Assembly (NCBI GenBank): GCA_951812335.1
Contig: OX638293.1
Span: forward strand, 1,844,731 to 1,908,730
Source of the DNA: Rhodothermales bacterium
Lineage (GTDB): Bacteria > Bacteroidota > Rhodothermia > Rhodothermales > VXPQ01
Direction: 5' to 3'
Length of the DNA stretch: 64,000 nucleotides
Shown: piece by piece, positions 16,627 through 25,632 of the stretch
Layout: every line of letters begins with the position of its first letter
Position numbering within the stretch: the first letter of the stretch is position 1
The notes under the pieces: model-generated
Database searches by the model: none
Told to the model about the DNA's origin: nothing
The model's input: only the letters and a program-made list of their open reading frames with translations
Translations under genes and position numbers: made by a program

Positions 16627-18209
16627 CTGCGAGGACGTACGAATGCGATGAACGACAGTATGAGGACGATGACGCCCGCTACCGAAGAAACGATGTCGCC
16701 CCATCGCATATAAGGCGTTAGGCCTTCCGCTGGTCCTGTGCGTACGATGGCGACACGCCGTTCCATCCAACCGATATGCGCCTCGATTGCTCCATCCGGT
16801 CGTATAGACGCCGTGCTGCCCGATACGGATGTCTGTACAAACGGGCGTCCCGTTTCGATGGCGCGCAGCCGGTTGAACGCCAGATGCTGACGATACCCGA
16901 ACGAATTTCTCCACCAGCCGTCCTGTGTGATCGCGATCAGGAATTGCGCTCCGTCCCTGGCGTACTCCCGGGCTGTATCGTCGAAAAGGGTTTCGAAACA
17001 AATCAGCACCCCGAACGGGATTCCGTCGAGGTCCATGCGCGCAGGGGACGTTCCAGGTACGTAGCCGGCCACGCCGCCTGCAGGAATGGCAAGGCGCCGT
17101 ATCAGGGGCCACCTGTCTTCGAAAGGGACGCCTTCGGCAAAAGGGACCAGCCGGCGCTTCCGGTACACCGCATCCGGTTTGCCGGGCCGCATGTACCGGG
17201 CCGCATTGAACCAGGGTGTTGCAGCATGGTCGGGGTTTCCGCCCGGCGCTTCGTCGATGGACCCCGTCAGCAGCGGTATGCCACGGGTCTCCACACGGCG
17301 ACGGACAAGCCTTCGAAGCGATTCGTTCCCGGGCGGCAGCGCCGTTTCCGGCCATATGGCCAGGTCGATAGCAGCCGGGTCCAATGCATCGTACATGGCC
17401 AGTAGCGCATGCACGGCTTGCGGATCGTCGAAATTCGCCCATGTTTCGGCGGAAATCCCCGGTTGAATAAGCGCGATGGTGAGGGGCTGATCGGTTTCGC
17501 GGGATGTGTCCGGGGAAAGGAACGCGGCGATCAGTCCTAAACCGACCACGGCGCCTGACACAAGCACTGGACTCCTGCTGCGCAAAAAGCGAAGCACAGG
17601 GTTGCTTCGTTGGTGATTTTCCTGGATTGATTTCTTTACGGACAGGAGTATTGTGGCGCCGAGGACATTGGCAGCAAGCACGAATGCGGTCAGGAGCGGC
17701 ACGCCGCCGAAGCGGGCCAGTTGGTTAAGAGGGAAAAATTCGGCCTGTGAATGGCCAAGAAGCGCCCAGGGGAGAGCAAGGGGGCCTCGTCGCAGACTCC
17801 ATTCCATGAGAACGAAAAGGGCGGCTAGTAGCGCAATTGCGGCATGGTTTCCGAGGCGCCGCCGGCATGCGGACGATATGCCGAACGGCACGGCCATCCA
17901 CAGGGGGATCGTAATCATCGCCGGGAGGGACAGGAGGGCCGTATCCGGGTTATGGTGGAAGAGCGGCCACTGGAACGCAACAAGGAACGTAATGAGAAAG
18001 GCGATGCTTGCATCCCTATACATTTTCCGCGCCGAGGGCTGCTCCGTCCACAGGACCAGTAGTGGGACGAGCGCTCCCCATGCCAGGACGGGAAAGGGAA
18101 ACGGCGGAAAGCCAAGGCCCAGCAGCACGCCCGTCGATGCGGCGAGCGCATTCCGGCGTCGGCGAGAAGGCGACGAGCCGGATAAACCGGTCGGAAACGC
18201 CCAGCGCAT
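16623..18209 (-). CDS. lnt: Apolipoprotein N-acyltransferase
   Basis: A 528-residue inner-membrane protein with several N-terminal helices followed by a nitrilase-like periplasmic domain. The catalytic triad can be read: Glu288 (WPETALP), Lys351 (YRKRRLVPF) and Cys404 (GVLICFE). Lnt adds the third acyl chain to the N-terminal cysteine of lipoproteins; several lipoproteins are encoded in this window. It is the first gene of a probable lnt-maf-amidotransferase operon. Repeat copy B lies about 100 bp upstream, in the divergent promoter region shared with the Na+-dependent transporter gene. Confidence 0.95.
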   Translation of the reverse strand: MRWAFPTGLSGSSPSRRRRNALAASTGVLLGLGFPPFPFPVLAWGALVPLLVLWTEQPSARKMYRDASIAFLITFLVAFQWPLFHHNPDTALLSLPAMITIPLWMAVPFGISSACRRRLGNHAAIALLAALFVLMEWSLRRGPLALPWALLGHSQAEFFPLNQLARFGGVPLLTAFVLAANVLGATILLSVKKSIQENHQRSNPVLRFLRSRSPVLVSGAVVGLGLIAAFLSPDTSRETDQPLTIALIQPGISAETWANFDDPQAVHALLAMYDALDPAAIDLAIWPETALPPGNESLRRLVRRRVETRGIPLLTGSIDEAPGGNPDHAATPWFNAARYMRPGKPDAVYRKRRLVPFAEGVPFEDRWPLIRRLAIPAGGVAGYVPGTSPARMDLDGIPFGVLICFETLFDDTAREYARDGAQFLIAITQDGWWRNSFGYRQHLAFNRLRAIETGRPFVQTSVSGSTASIRPDGAIEAHIGWMERRVAIVRTGPAEGLTPYMRWGDIVSSVAGVIVLILSFIAFVRPRR

Positions 18210-18307
18210 CGGGACCTGTCGGTTTTTTGAGAGGAGAAGGCCTTGCGTTTGCAGGGGGCGGTTCGATTTTCAGGCGGCCGACATCCAGGCAACGAATGCA
18301 GGTAAGA

Positions 18308-18560
18308 TAAGGACACTCTGATTAAGTCCGCAAAGCCCGGAGGCTGAGAGGGGTGCGCTGGCAAGGAATGACGAAGCAATGTGGCAGGCCCCACATAATT
18401 AGGAATGACGCGGCCAGCGTGCCCCTCCCGAAGGGCGCTTCACGCCCGCGACGTTCCGAATCCGCAGCGTTTCCCGCTGATTTCAACGGTGAAATCATGA
18501 CATCCTGTACGCGCAAAAGCGAAGTGTCGGGCGAAGCGGTTTCGATCGGAGTATCCATAA
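18308..18560. mobile_element. MITE-like element, copy B (about 253 bp)
   Basis: The ends are taaggacactctgat at 18308-18322 and atcggagtatccataa at 18545-18560, imperfect inverted copies of the termini of copy A. The interior contains the same cccgaagggcgcttcacg block plus a block of roughly 100 bp shared with copy C (51566-51810), including atgtgg-caggcc-ccacat, a small hairpin at 18378-18395. It lies in the divergent intergenic region between lnt and the Na+-dependent transporter gene, in the same orientation as copy A. It has no coding capacity. The 457-bp gap between those genes is otherwise empty apart from the leader hairpin noted separately. Confidence 0.78.
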
Positions 18561-18582
18561 GATATTATGCGGGGTTCCGTAT

Positions 18583-18616
18583 GGCGCGGGGTATGCGCAG
18601 TACGGTTCTCCGCGCC
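18583..18616 (+). promoter_or_regulatory. Leader hairpin upstream of the Na+-dependent transporter gene
   Basis: GGCGCGG (18583-18589) can pair with CCGCGCC (18610-18616), leaving a 20-nt loop, about 50 bp before the transporter start. It could be an RNA leader structure, or simply GC-rich sequence; no riboswitch class is recognised. No T-run follows, so it is not a standard terminator. Confidence 0.25.
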
Positions 18617-18666
18617 GTATATTTTCCTCTGCGTCTACCTTTCCCGGATTCATTTTTTAGCGGATC

Positions 18667-20169
18667 ATGCCCGGACATTCGGATACGGAGCAACGTTTCA
18701 CGAGCCGCCTCGGATTATTGCTGAGCGTGCTCGGCATTGCTGTGGGCACAGGCAACATCTGGCGGTTTCCGCGCATTGCCGCACAGAATGGAGGGGCGGA
18801 AGGAGCTGGCGCTTTTCTTATTGCCTGGGTTGTATTCCTGTTCGTATGGAGCATTCCGCTGATCGTTGCGGAATATGCGCTCGGGCGGCATGGGCGGAAA
18901 GGCGTTGTGGGGTCTTTCATCAAGACCGCGGGCAAACGCTTTGCGTGGATGGGCGCCTTCGTGGCGTTCGTGACTACGGCCATCATGTTCTATTATTCCG
19001 TGGTGGCGGGCTGGTGCGTCTATTATTTACTCGCTTCGGTAATCCATCCGCTGCCCATGGACCTGCAAGGCGCCACGGCAGCGTGGGAGGGGTTCCAGTC
19101 CGGGGGGGCGCCGCTTCTGTTTCATGCCCTGGCTATGGGCGGGGGCGTGTTCGTCGTTGTGAAAGGCATTTCGTCGATCGAACGCGTGAACAAGGTGCTC
19201 ATTCCCGTACTGTGCCTGATCGTTCTCGTTTGCGTACTGCGTGCGGTCACGTTGACCGGCGCAGGGCAGGGACTGGCCTTTCTGTTTACGCCGCAGCTCG
19301 ATTTGCTGACCCGTCCGTCCCTATGGCTGGAGGCTCTCACTCAGAATGCATGGGATACGGGCGCAGGCTGGGGACTTATTCTAACCTACGGCGCCTATAT
19401 GCGGCGGAGCCACGGCGTTGTAAAGAATTCGTTCATCACCGGTATAGGGAATAATGTGGTTTCGCTTCTGGCCGCCATCATGATTTTCGGGACGGTTTTT
19501 GCCGTACTGGGCGCCGAAATGTCCAACCCCGAAGTGCTCGAGGTGATGAAATCCAGCGGCCCGGCCTCCACCGGCCTGACCTTTATCTGGATGCCGCAGT
19601 TGTTTGCCACTATGCCTTTTGGACGAGGCATGGCTATGCTTTTCTTTCTCGGGTTGTCGTTTGCGGCATTCAGCTCGTTGATTTCGATGATCGAATTGGC
19701 GACTCGCGTGCTGGTCGACGCCGGGTTACGACGCAAACAGGCCATTGCCTGCGTAGGCATTTTCGGATTTGTGCTCGGCGTGCCGTCCGCTCTGTATCTC
19801 GATTTCCTGGGGAATCAGGATTTTGTCTGGGGGGTAGCCCTCATGATTTCCGGGGCCTTCGTAGCGTTTGCCGTGGTTCGGTATGGAGCCGGCGATTTTG
19901 CCCGCACCGTCGTTTCGGGTGGGGAGGGAGACTGGTCCGTAGGAAAGACATGGGCCTTCCTGATCCGCGTTGCCGTGCCGGTGCAGGCGGTAGCGTTGCT
20001 TGTGTGGTGGTTGTATTTGTCCGCCACAGAGTATGCCCCCGATTCCTGGTATAATCCGTTCGATGCGTACAGCGTGATGACCTGTTTCGCGCAATGGGGC
20101 GCCGTGGCCGTGCTTTTCGTACTGATGAACCGTTTTCTGATCCGCCGTACGATGCCGACAGAGGCGTAG
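18667..20169 (+). CDS. Sodium-dependent (NSS/SNF family) transporter
   Basis: A 500-residue membrane protein with about 12 hydrophobic segments. The N-terminal signature of the neurotransmitter:sodium symporter family is plain: SRLGLLLSVLGIAVGTGNIWRFP (residues about 13-36), with the unwound G-x-G-N-x-W-R-F-P motif of TM1. These carriers couple Na+ uptake to import of amino acids or related solutes, as in LeuT. The substrate cannot be fixed from sequence. The ATG at 18667 places the family motif at the expected distance from the start. It stands alone, with an inverted repeat after its end and a repeat element in its upstream region. Confidence 0.94.
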   Translation: MPGHSDTEQRFTSRLGLLLSVLGIAVGTGNIWRFPRIAAQNGGAEGAGAFLIAWVVFLFVWSIPLIVAEYALGRHGRKGVVGSFIKTAGKRFAWMGAFVAFVTTAIMFYYSVVAGWCVYYLLASVIHPLPMDLQGATAAWEGFQSGGAPLLFHALAMGGGVFVVVKGISSIERVNKVLIPVLCLIVLVCVLRAVTLTGAGQGLAFLFTPQLDLLTRPSLWLEALTQNAWDTGAGWGLILTYGAYMRRSHGVVKNSFITGIGNNVVSLLAAIMIFGTVFAVLGAEMSNPEVLEVMKSSGPASTGLTFIWMPQLFATMPFGRGMAMLFFLGLSFAAFSSLISMIELATRVLVDAGLRRKQAIACVGIFGFVLGVPSALYLDFLGNQDFVWGVALMISGAFVAFAVVRYGAGDFARTVVSGGEGDWSVGKTWAFLIRVAVPVQAVALLVWWLYLSATEYAPDSWYNPFDAYSVMTCFAQWGAVAVLFVLMNRFLIRRTMPTEA

Positions 20170-20204
20170 GAACGCCATGGCGGATGGTTTTCAAACTGTT
20201 TCCG

Positions 20205-20236
20205 AATAGCTGATTGGCAAGCTATTTACTTTTTGC
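20205..20236 (+). terminator. Possible intrinsic terminator after the transporter gene
   Basis: AATAGCT (20205-20211) and AGCTATT (20220-20226) form a 7-bp stem with an 8-nt loop, followed by tacttttt. The stem is AT-rich and weak, so confidence is limited. Confidence 0.4.
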
Positions 20237-20263
20237 ACATACGCTTGCCGGAATGCGTATTCC

Positions 20264-21319
20264 ATGACGATCGACGACGTAATCCGGGTTTTTACCGACC
20301 TCAAGGCTTCCACCGCTTTTGACGAAATGATCGCGGTGGTGCTCACGCACCAGTATGCGCATAATCCCGTTTACCGCCGTTATTGCAAAGCCATTTATCC
20401 CGAATGGGACAAAAGCCTTTCCGAATGGGAAAACGCCGGCGACAAGGAGTTTTGGAGCGGTTCCGATGCGCAGAAGACCACCCACCTCCCGATACTTCTG
20501 CCCGTAGAAGCTTTCAAACAGGCTCCTGTCACCACGTTTCCGCCGGAGGAGGCGGAAAAATTGTTCGAGAGCAGCGGAACCGGGAACGGCGTACGCAGCC
20601 GGCATTACGTTCGGGACCTGTCGATCTACGAGCGGGCGATTTCTGTGCACTTTGCCCGTGAATTCGGAACGGGGCCGTTTCTGTTCGCCTCCTGCCTTCC
20701 CGGATATGCCGAGCAGGGTAGTGCTTCGTCGCTACTGCACATGGTGGATTTCCTCATGCGCCGGTTCGGAGTGGAGGGAAGCGAATCGGTGCCGGGCGCC
20801 CCGGAGCGTTTGCGGCATCTTTCGGATCGGAGCCGGGGCGAGGGGGTTCCGCTCATTGTGTTCGGTGCGGCGTTCGGCCTGCTCGACTTGCTGGAAACCG
20901 CCTCGTTTTCCCTGCCCCCCGATGCGATCGTCGTCGAAACGGGAGGTATGAAGACCCATCGCCGAGAAATCGCGCGTACAACCCTGCATAGGCGCCTCAA
21001 GGAGGGTTTTGGCGCCGCATCCGTTCGCAGCGAATACGGCATGTGCGAACTTCTCAGCTCGTGTTATTCCCGGCAGGGGGGCGTTTTTTATCCCCCTCCC
21101 TGGATGCGTTTCCAGGTGGTCGATCCGACACATCCTTTCGAGTCCCTGGAAGAAGGCCGGGAAGGTGCGCTGGCCGTGCTGGATCTCGCGAATGTATATT
21201 CCGCTTCTGCGGTGCTTACGCAGGACCGCGCCGTGCAGTGCGGCGACGGCTTCGAAGTGCTTGGAAGGCTGGAAAACGCCGATCTCCGGGGATGCAACTT
21301 CCTCCTGAAAGATGTTTGA
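20264..21319 (+). CDS. LuxE-like acyl-protein synthetase/acyltransferase
   Basis: A 351-residue protein resembling LuxE, the ATP-dependent acyl-protein synthetase of the fatty acid reductase complex (adenylating-enzyme fold). Visible support includes FESSGTGNGVRSRHYV at about residues 106-121, which matches the P-loop-like S-S-G-T motif of the family, and MCELLSSCYS near residue 260. It overlaps the LuxC-like gene by 8 bp, as LuxE/LuxC partners often do. There is no luxAB luciferase nearby, so light emission is not implied; the pair probably activates a carboxylic acid and reduces it to an aldehyde. The acid is unknown. Confidence 0.8.
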   Translation: MTIDDVIRVFTDLKASTAFDEMIAVVLTHQYAHNPVYRRYCKAIYPEWDKSLSEWENAGDKEFWSGSDAQKTTHLPILLPVEAFKQAPVTTFPPEEAEKLFESSGTGNGVRSRHYVRDLSIYERAISVHFAREFGTGPFLFASCLPGYAEQGSASSLLHMVDFLMRRFGVEGSESVPGAPERLRHLSDRSRGEGVPLIVFGAAFGLLDLLETASFSLPPDAIVVETGGMKTHRREIARTTLHRRLKEGFGAASVRSEYGMCELLSSCYSRQGGVFYPPPWMRFQVVDPTHPFESLEEGREGALAVLDLANVYSASAVLTQDRAVQCGDGFEVLGRLENADLRGCNFLLKDV

Positions 21320-22400
21320 CCGGCGCGAACTCATGAGGGCTGTGGCGGCAGCTGCCGATGCCTGGATGGATCCCGATTACGACCACAGGAAGGTGGCCGT
21401 AGAGGAGACGCTGCAAGCCCCGAATACCTTTACGGAAGAGGCGGTGACCTTTGCGGTGAACCAGCAGATGTCGCTTCTTACGGCAAAGGCGTTGGGGGAA
21501 TGGATCGGGGCACGGAGCGCCTCTTCTTGCTGCACGGTAGGCGTGCTGAATGCGGGCAACATTCCGCTCGCAGGTTTGCAGGATTTTCTCGCGGCGATAT
21601 TGACGGGGCATCGTTATCTCGGAAGCGTCTCGTCGAAGTCCCCGGCGTTGTTGCCGACCTTTGTTGCCGATCTTTGCCGGTTCGAACGGGATATCGCAGC
21701 CAACTTCGCGCCTCTCCACGAACTGTTGGCCGGAGCCGATGCGCTCATCGCTACAGGTTCGAACGAAACGATAGCCCGGTTGCGCGATGGGGCCCGGGGT
21801 CTGGCGGCGGATGACGCACAGGACGAAGCCACAGGCAAGGCGCACGACATTCCTATGGCTCGATGCCTTTTCCGGGGGCATTCCTTTGCTGTGGGTGTGC
21901 TCGACGGCATGGAGCGGGCCGATACGTACGAGCGGCTCGCAGAAGACGTATTGTTGCACGAGGGGTTCGGTTGTCGTAATGTCGCCGTGATGTGGGCGCC
22001 CCGCGGCCTTGCCCCGGATGACTTGCTGGAGGCCATGGCCCGGTTCCGGGGGATTTTCCCGGTACACGGCAACACAGCGGGACGGCTTGCTATGCAAAAG
22101 GCCTTGCTGGAAGCGATTGGCGCTTCTCATGCCTACGGAGAAGATCTCGAATTTCTGGTCAGCCGGGGCGAACCCGAGGCCCAGCACCCCGGTCATCTGC
22201 GCTGGACTGAATATGACGACATTGCTGACGTGAATGCGTGGTTGTCCAGGCAGCCTGTACAACTCGTGGTCGCGGCGTCCCAGGTGCAAAAGCGCCTGAC
22301 GTTCGAAGGATTGCTCCTTGCTCCCGGCGAAGCGCAGCGCCCCACGCTCGATTGGCGCCCGGACGGCATCGACACGGTGGATTTTCTGTCATGCTTATGA
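21312..22400 (+). CDS. LuxC-like acyl-CoA reductase
   Basis: A 362-residue protein of the LuxC acyl-CoA reductase family (aldehyde dehydrogenase superfamily). The region around residues 73-105 (SSCCTVGVLNAGNIPLAG..., then GHRYLGSVSSKSP) matches the nucleotide-binding part. The product would be an aldehyde made from an acyl-CoA or acyl-protein with NADPH. It overlaps the LuxE-like gene, and the two should work as one reductase complex. It may feed lipid or pigment tailoring, but nothing nearby decides this. It is shorter than Vibrio LuxC (about 480 residues), as is common in this lineage. Confidence 0.8.
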   Translation: MFDRRELMRAVAAAADAWMDPDYDHRKVAVEETLQAPNTFTEEAVTFAVNQQMSLLTAKALGEWIGARSASSCCTVGVLNAGNIPLAGLQDFLAAILTGHRYLGSVSSKSPALLPTFVADLCRFERDIAANFAPLHELLAGADALIATGSNETIARLRDGARGLAADDAQDEATGKAHDIPMARCLFRGHSFAVGVLDGMERADTYERLAEDVLLHEGFGCRNVAVMWAPRGLAPDDLLEAMARFRGIFPVHGNTAGRLAMQKALLEAIGASHAYGEDLEFLVSRGEPEAQHPGHLRWTEYDDIADVNAWLSRQPVQLVVAASQVQKRLTFEGLLLAPGEAQRPTLDWRPDGIDTVDFLSCL

Positions 22401-22412
22401 AGGAACGAATTT

Positions 22413-22679
22413 CTATCTCGTATCGACCACAGCTCGTTCCACCTTGGGGAGGATGTCGCCCCAGTTGGCGTCAGAGGCTTTTGTGATCGTAAGAAACCGG
22501 GGCATAATAAAGACATTGGCAATGCCTTCGATGCGAAACAGGCGTTCTCCCAAAGCGTGTCCGGTGGCTTCTTCCGCGGAATTGAACGATTCCATCCCAT
22601 CCGGAATGAACGTGCCCTTGCCGAGCGTACACTTGAGGCTGTTCGGATTCGGGGTGGGGGATATGTCGAGTTGCGGCAT
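22413..22679 (-). CDS. Stand-alone Nfu N-terminal domain protein
   Basis: An 88-residue protein equal to the Nfu_N domain alone: TPNPNSLKCTLGKGTF (residues 9-24), a classic Nfu/NifU-like opening, and IEGIANVFIMPRFLTITK. The C-terminal NifU domain with the CxxC [Fe-S] ligand is absent. In full-length Nfu the N-domain helps target recognition in Fe-S delivery, so this may be an adaptor, or the C-domain may be encoded elsewhere. The ATG at 22679 is the natural family start; the longer frame is rejected. It is convergent with the LuxC-like gene. Confidence 0.85.
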   Translation of the reverse strand: MPQLDISPTPNPNSLKCTLGKGTFIPDGMESFNSAEEATGHALGERLFRIEGIANVFIMPRFLTITKASDANWGDILPKVERAVVDTR

Positions 22680-22767
22680 GGGAAAACCGTATTGTCGAAA
22701 TCGGGTATAACGAGGATGCCCCGCGGATTTATGCGGGCGCCCCCAAAATAGTGAATCCGGGCCGGAC

Positions 22768-23262
22768 ATGGAGCTGCAACATATTCCAGAGGAACATAAA
22801 GGTGCAGCGGCCGGGAGCGGTGCGGGACAAGCGGGAAAAGACCGTAACGCGACGGGAAAAGCGCACCGCATCGGCAACGAAACGCGCGGTCTTCTCGAAG
22901 ATTTCACGGCTTGGGTCGAATTGCGATTGCGCCTGATCCAACTGGACGTGCAGGGTTATATTCGGCAGAAGATAGACGAGGCTGCGCTCAAGGCCGCGCT
23001 CATCGTCGCAAGTCTGGTCTCCGGATTGTTTATGCTCGTTACGCTGGCTTTGTTTGCAGGCTGGGCGTTGGGGCGCCCGGCCTGGGGGTTTCTCGCGGTG
23101 ACCGGCTTGCTTCTTCTGGGGACCGGCATATTGTATGCGCAAAATCGCCGGGTAAGAGCCCGCAAGCCGGACGGTACGGACCTTTCGCGCCTTTCGGAAG
23201 AAGCGTTCCGGACTGCATCGAACAACGATAAACATTTTTCCGACGAGGAAGCCGGTGGGTGA
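22768..23262 (+). CDS. Phage-holin-3-6-like (Holin-X) membrane protein
   Basis: A 164-residue protein with a polar N-terminus, an amphipathic segment (FTAWVELRLRLIQLDVQGYIRQKIDEAALKA in two halves around residue 50) and two transmembrane helices at about residues 75-95 and 105-122. A charged tail follows. This is the plan of the Phage_holin_3_6/Holin-X family, widespread in non-phage chromosomal settings, where it is thought to affect membrane stress rather than lysis. It is followed directly by another small membrane protein, and the pair resembles chromosomal ElaB/holin-X/DUF3618 clusters. Confidence 0.7.
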   Translation: MELQHIPEEHKGAAAGSGAGQAGKDRNATGKAHRIGNETRGLLEDFTAWVELRLRLIQLDVQGYIRQKIDEAALKAALIVASLVSGLFMLVTLALFAGWALGRPAWGFLAVTGLLLLGTGILYAQNRRVRARKPDGTDLSRLSEEAFRTASNNDKHFSDEEAGG

Positions 23263-23311
23263 TCGCGCAGGACATGCAGTATCTTCTCGTGAAAGAGGGA
23301 CCTTCTCTCAC

Positions 23312-23803
23312 ATGGGAGACCGGGAAGACAGGACTGCCCTGCAAAGGCGACTTGCGGATACGCAGGTATCTATACAAGGGCGGCTCAAGCGGATCGAGAG
23401 CGAGGTCGGTTCGGCGCCGAAAGCGGTCTGGGCGGGCGCGAAGAAGCATCCCGTAGTCAGTGCGCTGGCGGTTTTGGCGGCAGGTCTCCTCGTCGGAAGA
23501 ATGATTTCCCGGAAACGTCGTCGCACATCGCAAGGAACAAAGGCAACCGGTATATCCGGCCTGCCCGCTGCGTCGGGCGCACCCGGCGGCTGGCGTTCCC
23601 TGTTATGGACCAAACTACTGCAAACAGGATTCGGGCTGGCCGCAGACTATGCGGCGGATTTCCTTGCAGGGCGATCTGGCGCCGCCTCGCGAATATTCCG
23701 GGAAAAACGAGAGGACGAGAAATTGAAAAAGAGCGTGCCGTACAATGAAGGCGGGAAAACCTGTGGTAAGTCGCAGCAAGAAGACCTTCCGCCTCTTTCG
23801 TAG
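23312..23803 (+). CDS. DUF3618-like small membrane protein
   Basis: A 163-residue protein from the ATG at 23312, preceded by AGAGGGA. The N-terminus is REDRTALQRRLADTQ followed by a coiled-coil-like helix. A Gly/Ala-rich transmembrane segment lies at about residues 47-63 (HPVVSALAVLAAGLLVGRMI), and a second weak segment sits near residue 110. The pattern resembles DUF3618/YqjD proteins that accompany Holin-X. A GTG at 23255 would add 19 residues overlapping the previous stop; the ATG is preferred. Function is unknown; probably an inner-membrane stress or cell-surface accessory protein. Confidence 0.6.
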   Translation: MGDREDRTALQRRLADTQVSIQGRLKRIESEVGSAPKAVWAGAKKHPVVSALAVLAAGLLVGRMISRKRRRTSQGTKATGISGLPAASGAPGGWRSLLWTKLLQTGFGLAADYAADFLAGRSGAASRIFREKREDEKLKKSVPYNEGGKTCGKSQQEDLPPLS

Positions 23804-23889
23804 TCCCCCCATTCGCCATTCCATTACATCCGGTGATCGGGGATCGAGCCGGTCGCTCTACACGGGTCGCTATTTTTATCGAGAATATC

Positions 23890-24543
23890 ATGCGTATTGT
23901 GCTTTTCGGAGCTCCCGGTACAGGTAAGGGAACGCAGGCATCGTTACTCGCCGAGCGCCGGGATTGGCGTCACATATCTACGGGCGCCATGTTCCGGGAC
24001 GCAATCCGGGCTCGTACTCCGGATGGCAGAATGGCCCAGGAGTATGTCCGTCGAGGCTGGCTGGTGCCCGACGAATTTGTCCGGGATATTGCCGAAGAAG
24101 CTTTGCTGGCGACCGGCCTGGATCGCTTTGTGCTGGATGGGTATCCCCGTACCGTGGTGCAAGCGACATGGCTTTCGGAGTTTCTTGAAGCACACCATGC
24201 CCCGCTCAACCTGGTTATCGCCATGGAATTATGCATAAACGACATAATAGAGCGGTTATCTATGCGTAGAATGCATAGGTTAACCGGGGAGCATTATCAT
24301 CTCGCTTTCAAGCCTCCGCCGCCGGATATCGATCCCGATTTGATCGTGCAGCGGCAGGATGATCGTCCGGATGCTATTCGGAATCGAATCGAAGGGTACT
24401 GGGAAGCCACCAGGCCCGTAGTAGATTACTACCGGGAGCAGGGAATCATTGTCGATATCGACGCCGGCGGACCGCTTGAGGAGGTCTATGCACGCATTGA
24501 AGACGCGCTTGCGCAGGCTGCTTTCGGCACGCAAACCGTATGA
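23890..24543 (+). CDS. adk: Adenylate kinase (nucleoside monophosphate kinase)
   Basis: A 217-residue protein of the adenylate kinase family. It has the P-loop GAPGTGKGT (residues 7-15), an NMP-binding region with HISTGAMFRDAIR and the conserved DGYPRT, and a LID region (residues about 115-150) without obvious zinc-binding cysteines. It catalyses ATP + AMP = 2 ADP in the cytosol. The LID sequence (MRRMHRLTGEHYHLAFKPP) is of the long-form type. The ATG at 23890 is the family start. It overlaps the polyprenyl synthase start by 4 bp. A second adk elsewhere in the genome is possible, since this copy departs slightly from the canonical form. Confidence 0.88.
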   Translation: MRIVLFGAPGTGKGTQASLLAERRDWRHISTGAMFRDAIRARTPDGRMAQEYVRRGWLVPDEFVRDIAEEALLATGLDRFVLDGYPRTVVQATWLSEFLEAHHAPLNLVIAMELCINDIIERLSMRRMHRLTGEHYHLAFKPPPPDIDPDLIVQRQDDRPDAIRNRIEGYWEATRPVVDYYREQGIIVDIDAGGPLEEVYARIEDALAQAAFGTQTV

Positions 24544-25622
24544 CGTCCATGCCATCCAAAGCCGACAAACAGGTTGTTTCCGAGGCCTCCGGGATTGATG
24601 AAGAAGTACAAGTCCTCCGGGAACGTGTCGAATCCGTTCTGTTGGCGTTTGCAGAGGGACACTTGACCCGGGCAGGCGCTGCATCCGTACGGATTCCTGC
24701 GGAGCCGGCGGCAATGTACGATCCGGTCCGGTATGTGCTGGCTTCCGGCGGCAAGCGGCTCCGGCCCATCCTGCTCCTGTTGGCCGCTCGCATTTTCGGT
24801 GCAGACGACGACGATGCGCTCCCCGCGGCATTGGCTGTTGAGGTTTTTCACAATTTCACGTTGGTCCATGACGACATCATGGATTGTGCGAACGAGCGTC
24901 GCGGCCGGCCGTCGGTGCACGTAAAGTGGAATGAAAACGCCGCGATTCTTTGCGGGGATTACCTGATGGGGTTGTCGTACGCCTTACTGGCTCAGGCGAA
25001 GCCTTGCGCCGACGCCCCCTGCTGGGATCCGGTGGGAGCTATTGGGCATTTTCAGGATATGCTGGGTCTTTTATGTGAAGGGCAGGCGCTGGACCAGGTT
25101 TTCGAACGGCGAACGGATGTGTCCGTCCGGGAGTACCTTTCGATGATAGACCGGAAGACCGGGGCCTTGCTCCGGGCGTCCCTGGAGCTTGGCGGGATGC
25201 TGGGCGGGGCGGACGAGACGCATCTGAAGCATTTGCGGACCGTTGGAAGACATGCGGGGCGGGCGTTCCAGATACGCGACGATCTGCTGGATCTGACGGC
25301 GGAAGATGTCCGTTGGGGCAAGGCGAAGGGGGGCGATCTCATTGAAGGAAAGCGTACATACATTCTGTTACGCGCCATCGAACGGACCCATGGTTCAGAT
25401 CGCCGGTGGTTCGAGCGCATCGTTCAGGGGACAGGACTGCCGACCGATCAGGTGGACGAGGCGCGCGAACGGATGCAGCGCGCGGGCGTGATCGAGGAAG
25501 CCCAGGATGTCGTGCGACACCACACCGGAGAGGCGCTCCGTGCGACACGCCATCTTCCGGATGTTTCGTCCTCGGAAACCCTGCGCGGGTTGTTGCAACG
25601 CATGCAGGAGCGGATGCATTGA
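24540..25622 (+). CDS. Polyprenyl synthetase (FPP/GGPP/octaprenyl type)
   Basis: A 360-residue all-helical isoprenyl synthase. The first aspartate-rich motif is DDIMD (residues 111-115) and the second is DDLLD (247-251), each required for Mg-pyrophosphate binding. GGKRLRP (70-76) is the family's substrate-binding motif. It condenses isopentenyl diphosphate onto an allylic diphosphate; chain length cannot be fixed by eye. It is translationally coupled to adk (4-bp overlap) and followed by ptsH after about 10 bp. A UbiA prenyltransferase at 33965-34873 could use its product (inference). Confidence 0.93.
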   Translation: MTSMPSKADKQVVSEASGIDEEVQVLRERVESVLLAFAEGHLTRAGAASVRIPAEPAAMYDPVRYVLASGGKRLRPILLLLAARIFGADDDDALPAALAVEVFHNFTLVHDDIMDCANERRGRPSVHVKWNENAAILCGDYLMGLSYALLAQAKPCADAPCWDPVGAIGHFQDMLGLLCEGQALDQVFERRTDVSVREYLSMIDRKTGALLRASLELGGMLGGADETHLKHLRTVGRHAGRAFQIRDDLLDLTAEDVRWGKAKGGDLIEGKRTYILLRAIERTHGSDRRWFERIVQGTGLPTDQVDEARERMQRAGVIEEAQDVVRHHTGEALRATRHLPDVSSSETLRGLLQRMQERMH

Positions 25623-25632
25623 TGCGAACGTC

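Noticed and set aside
16627-17442. N-terminal extension of the Maf frame (473 residues)
   Set aside because: It lies inside lnt in another frame and has Arg/Pro-rich shadow composition; ATG 16626 gives a normal Maf.
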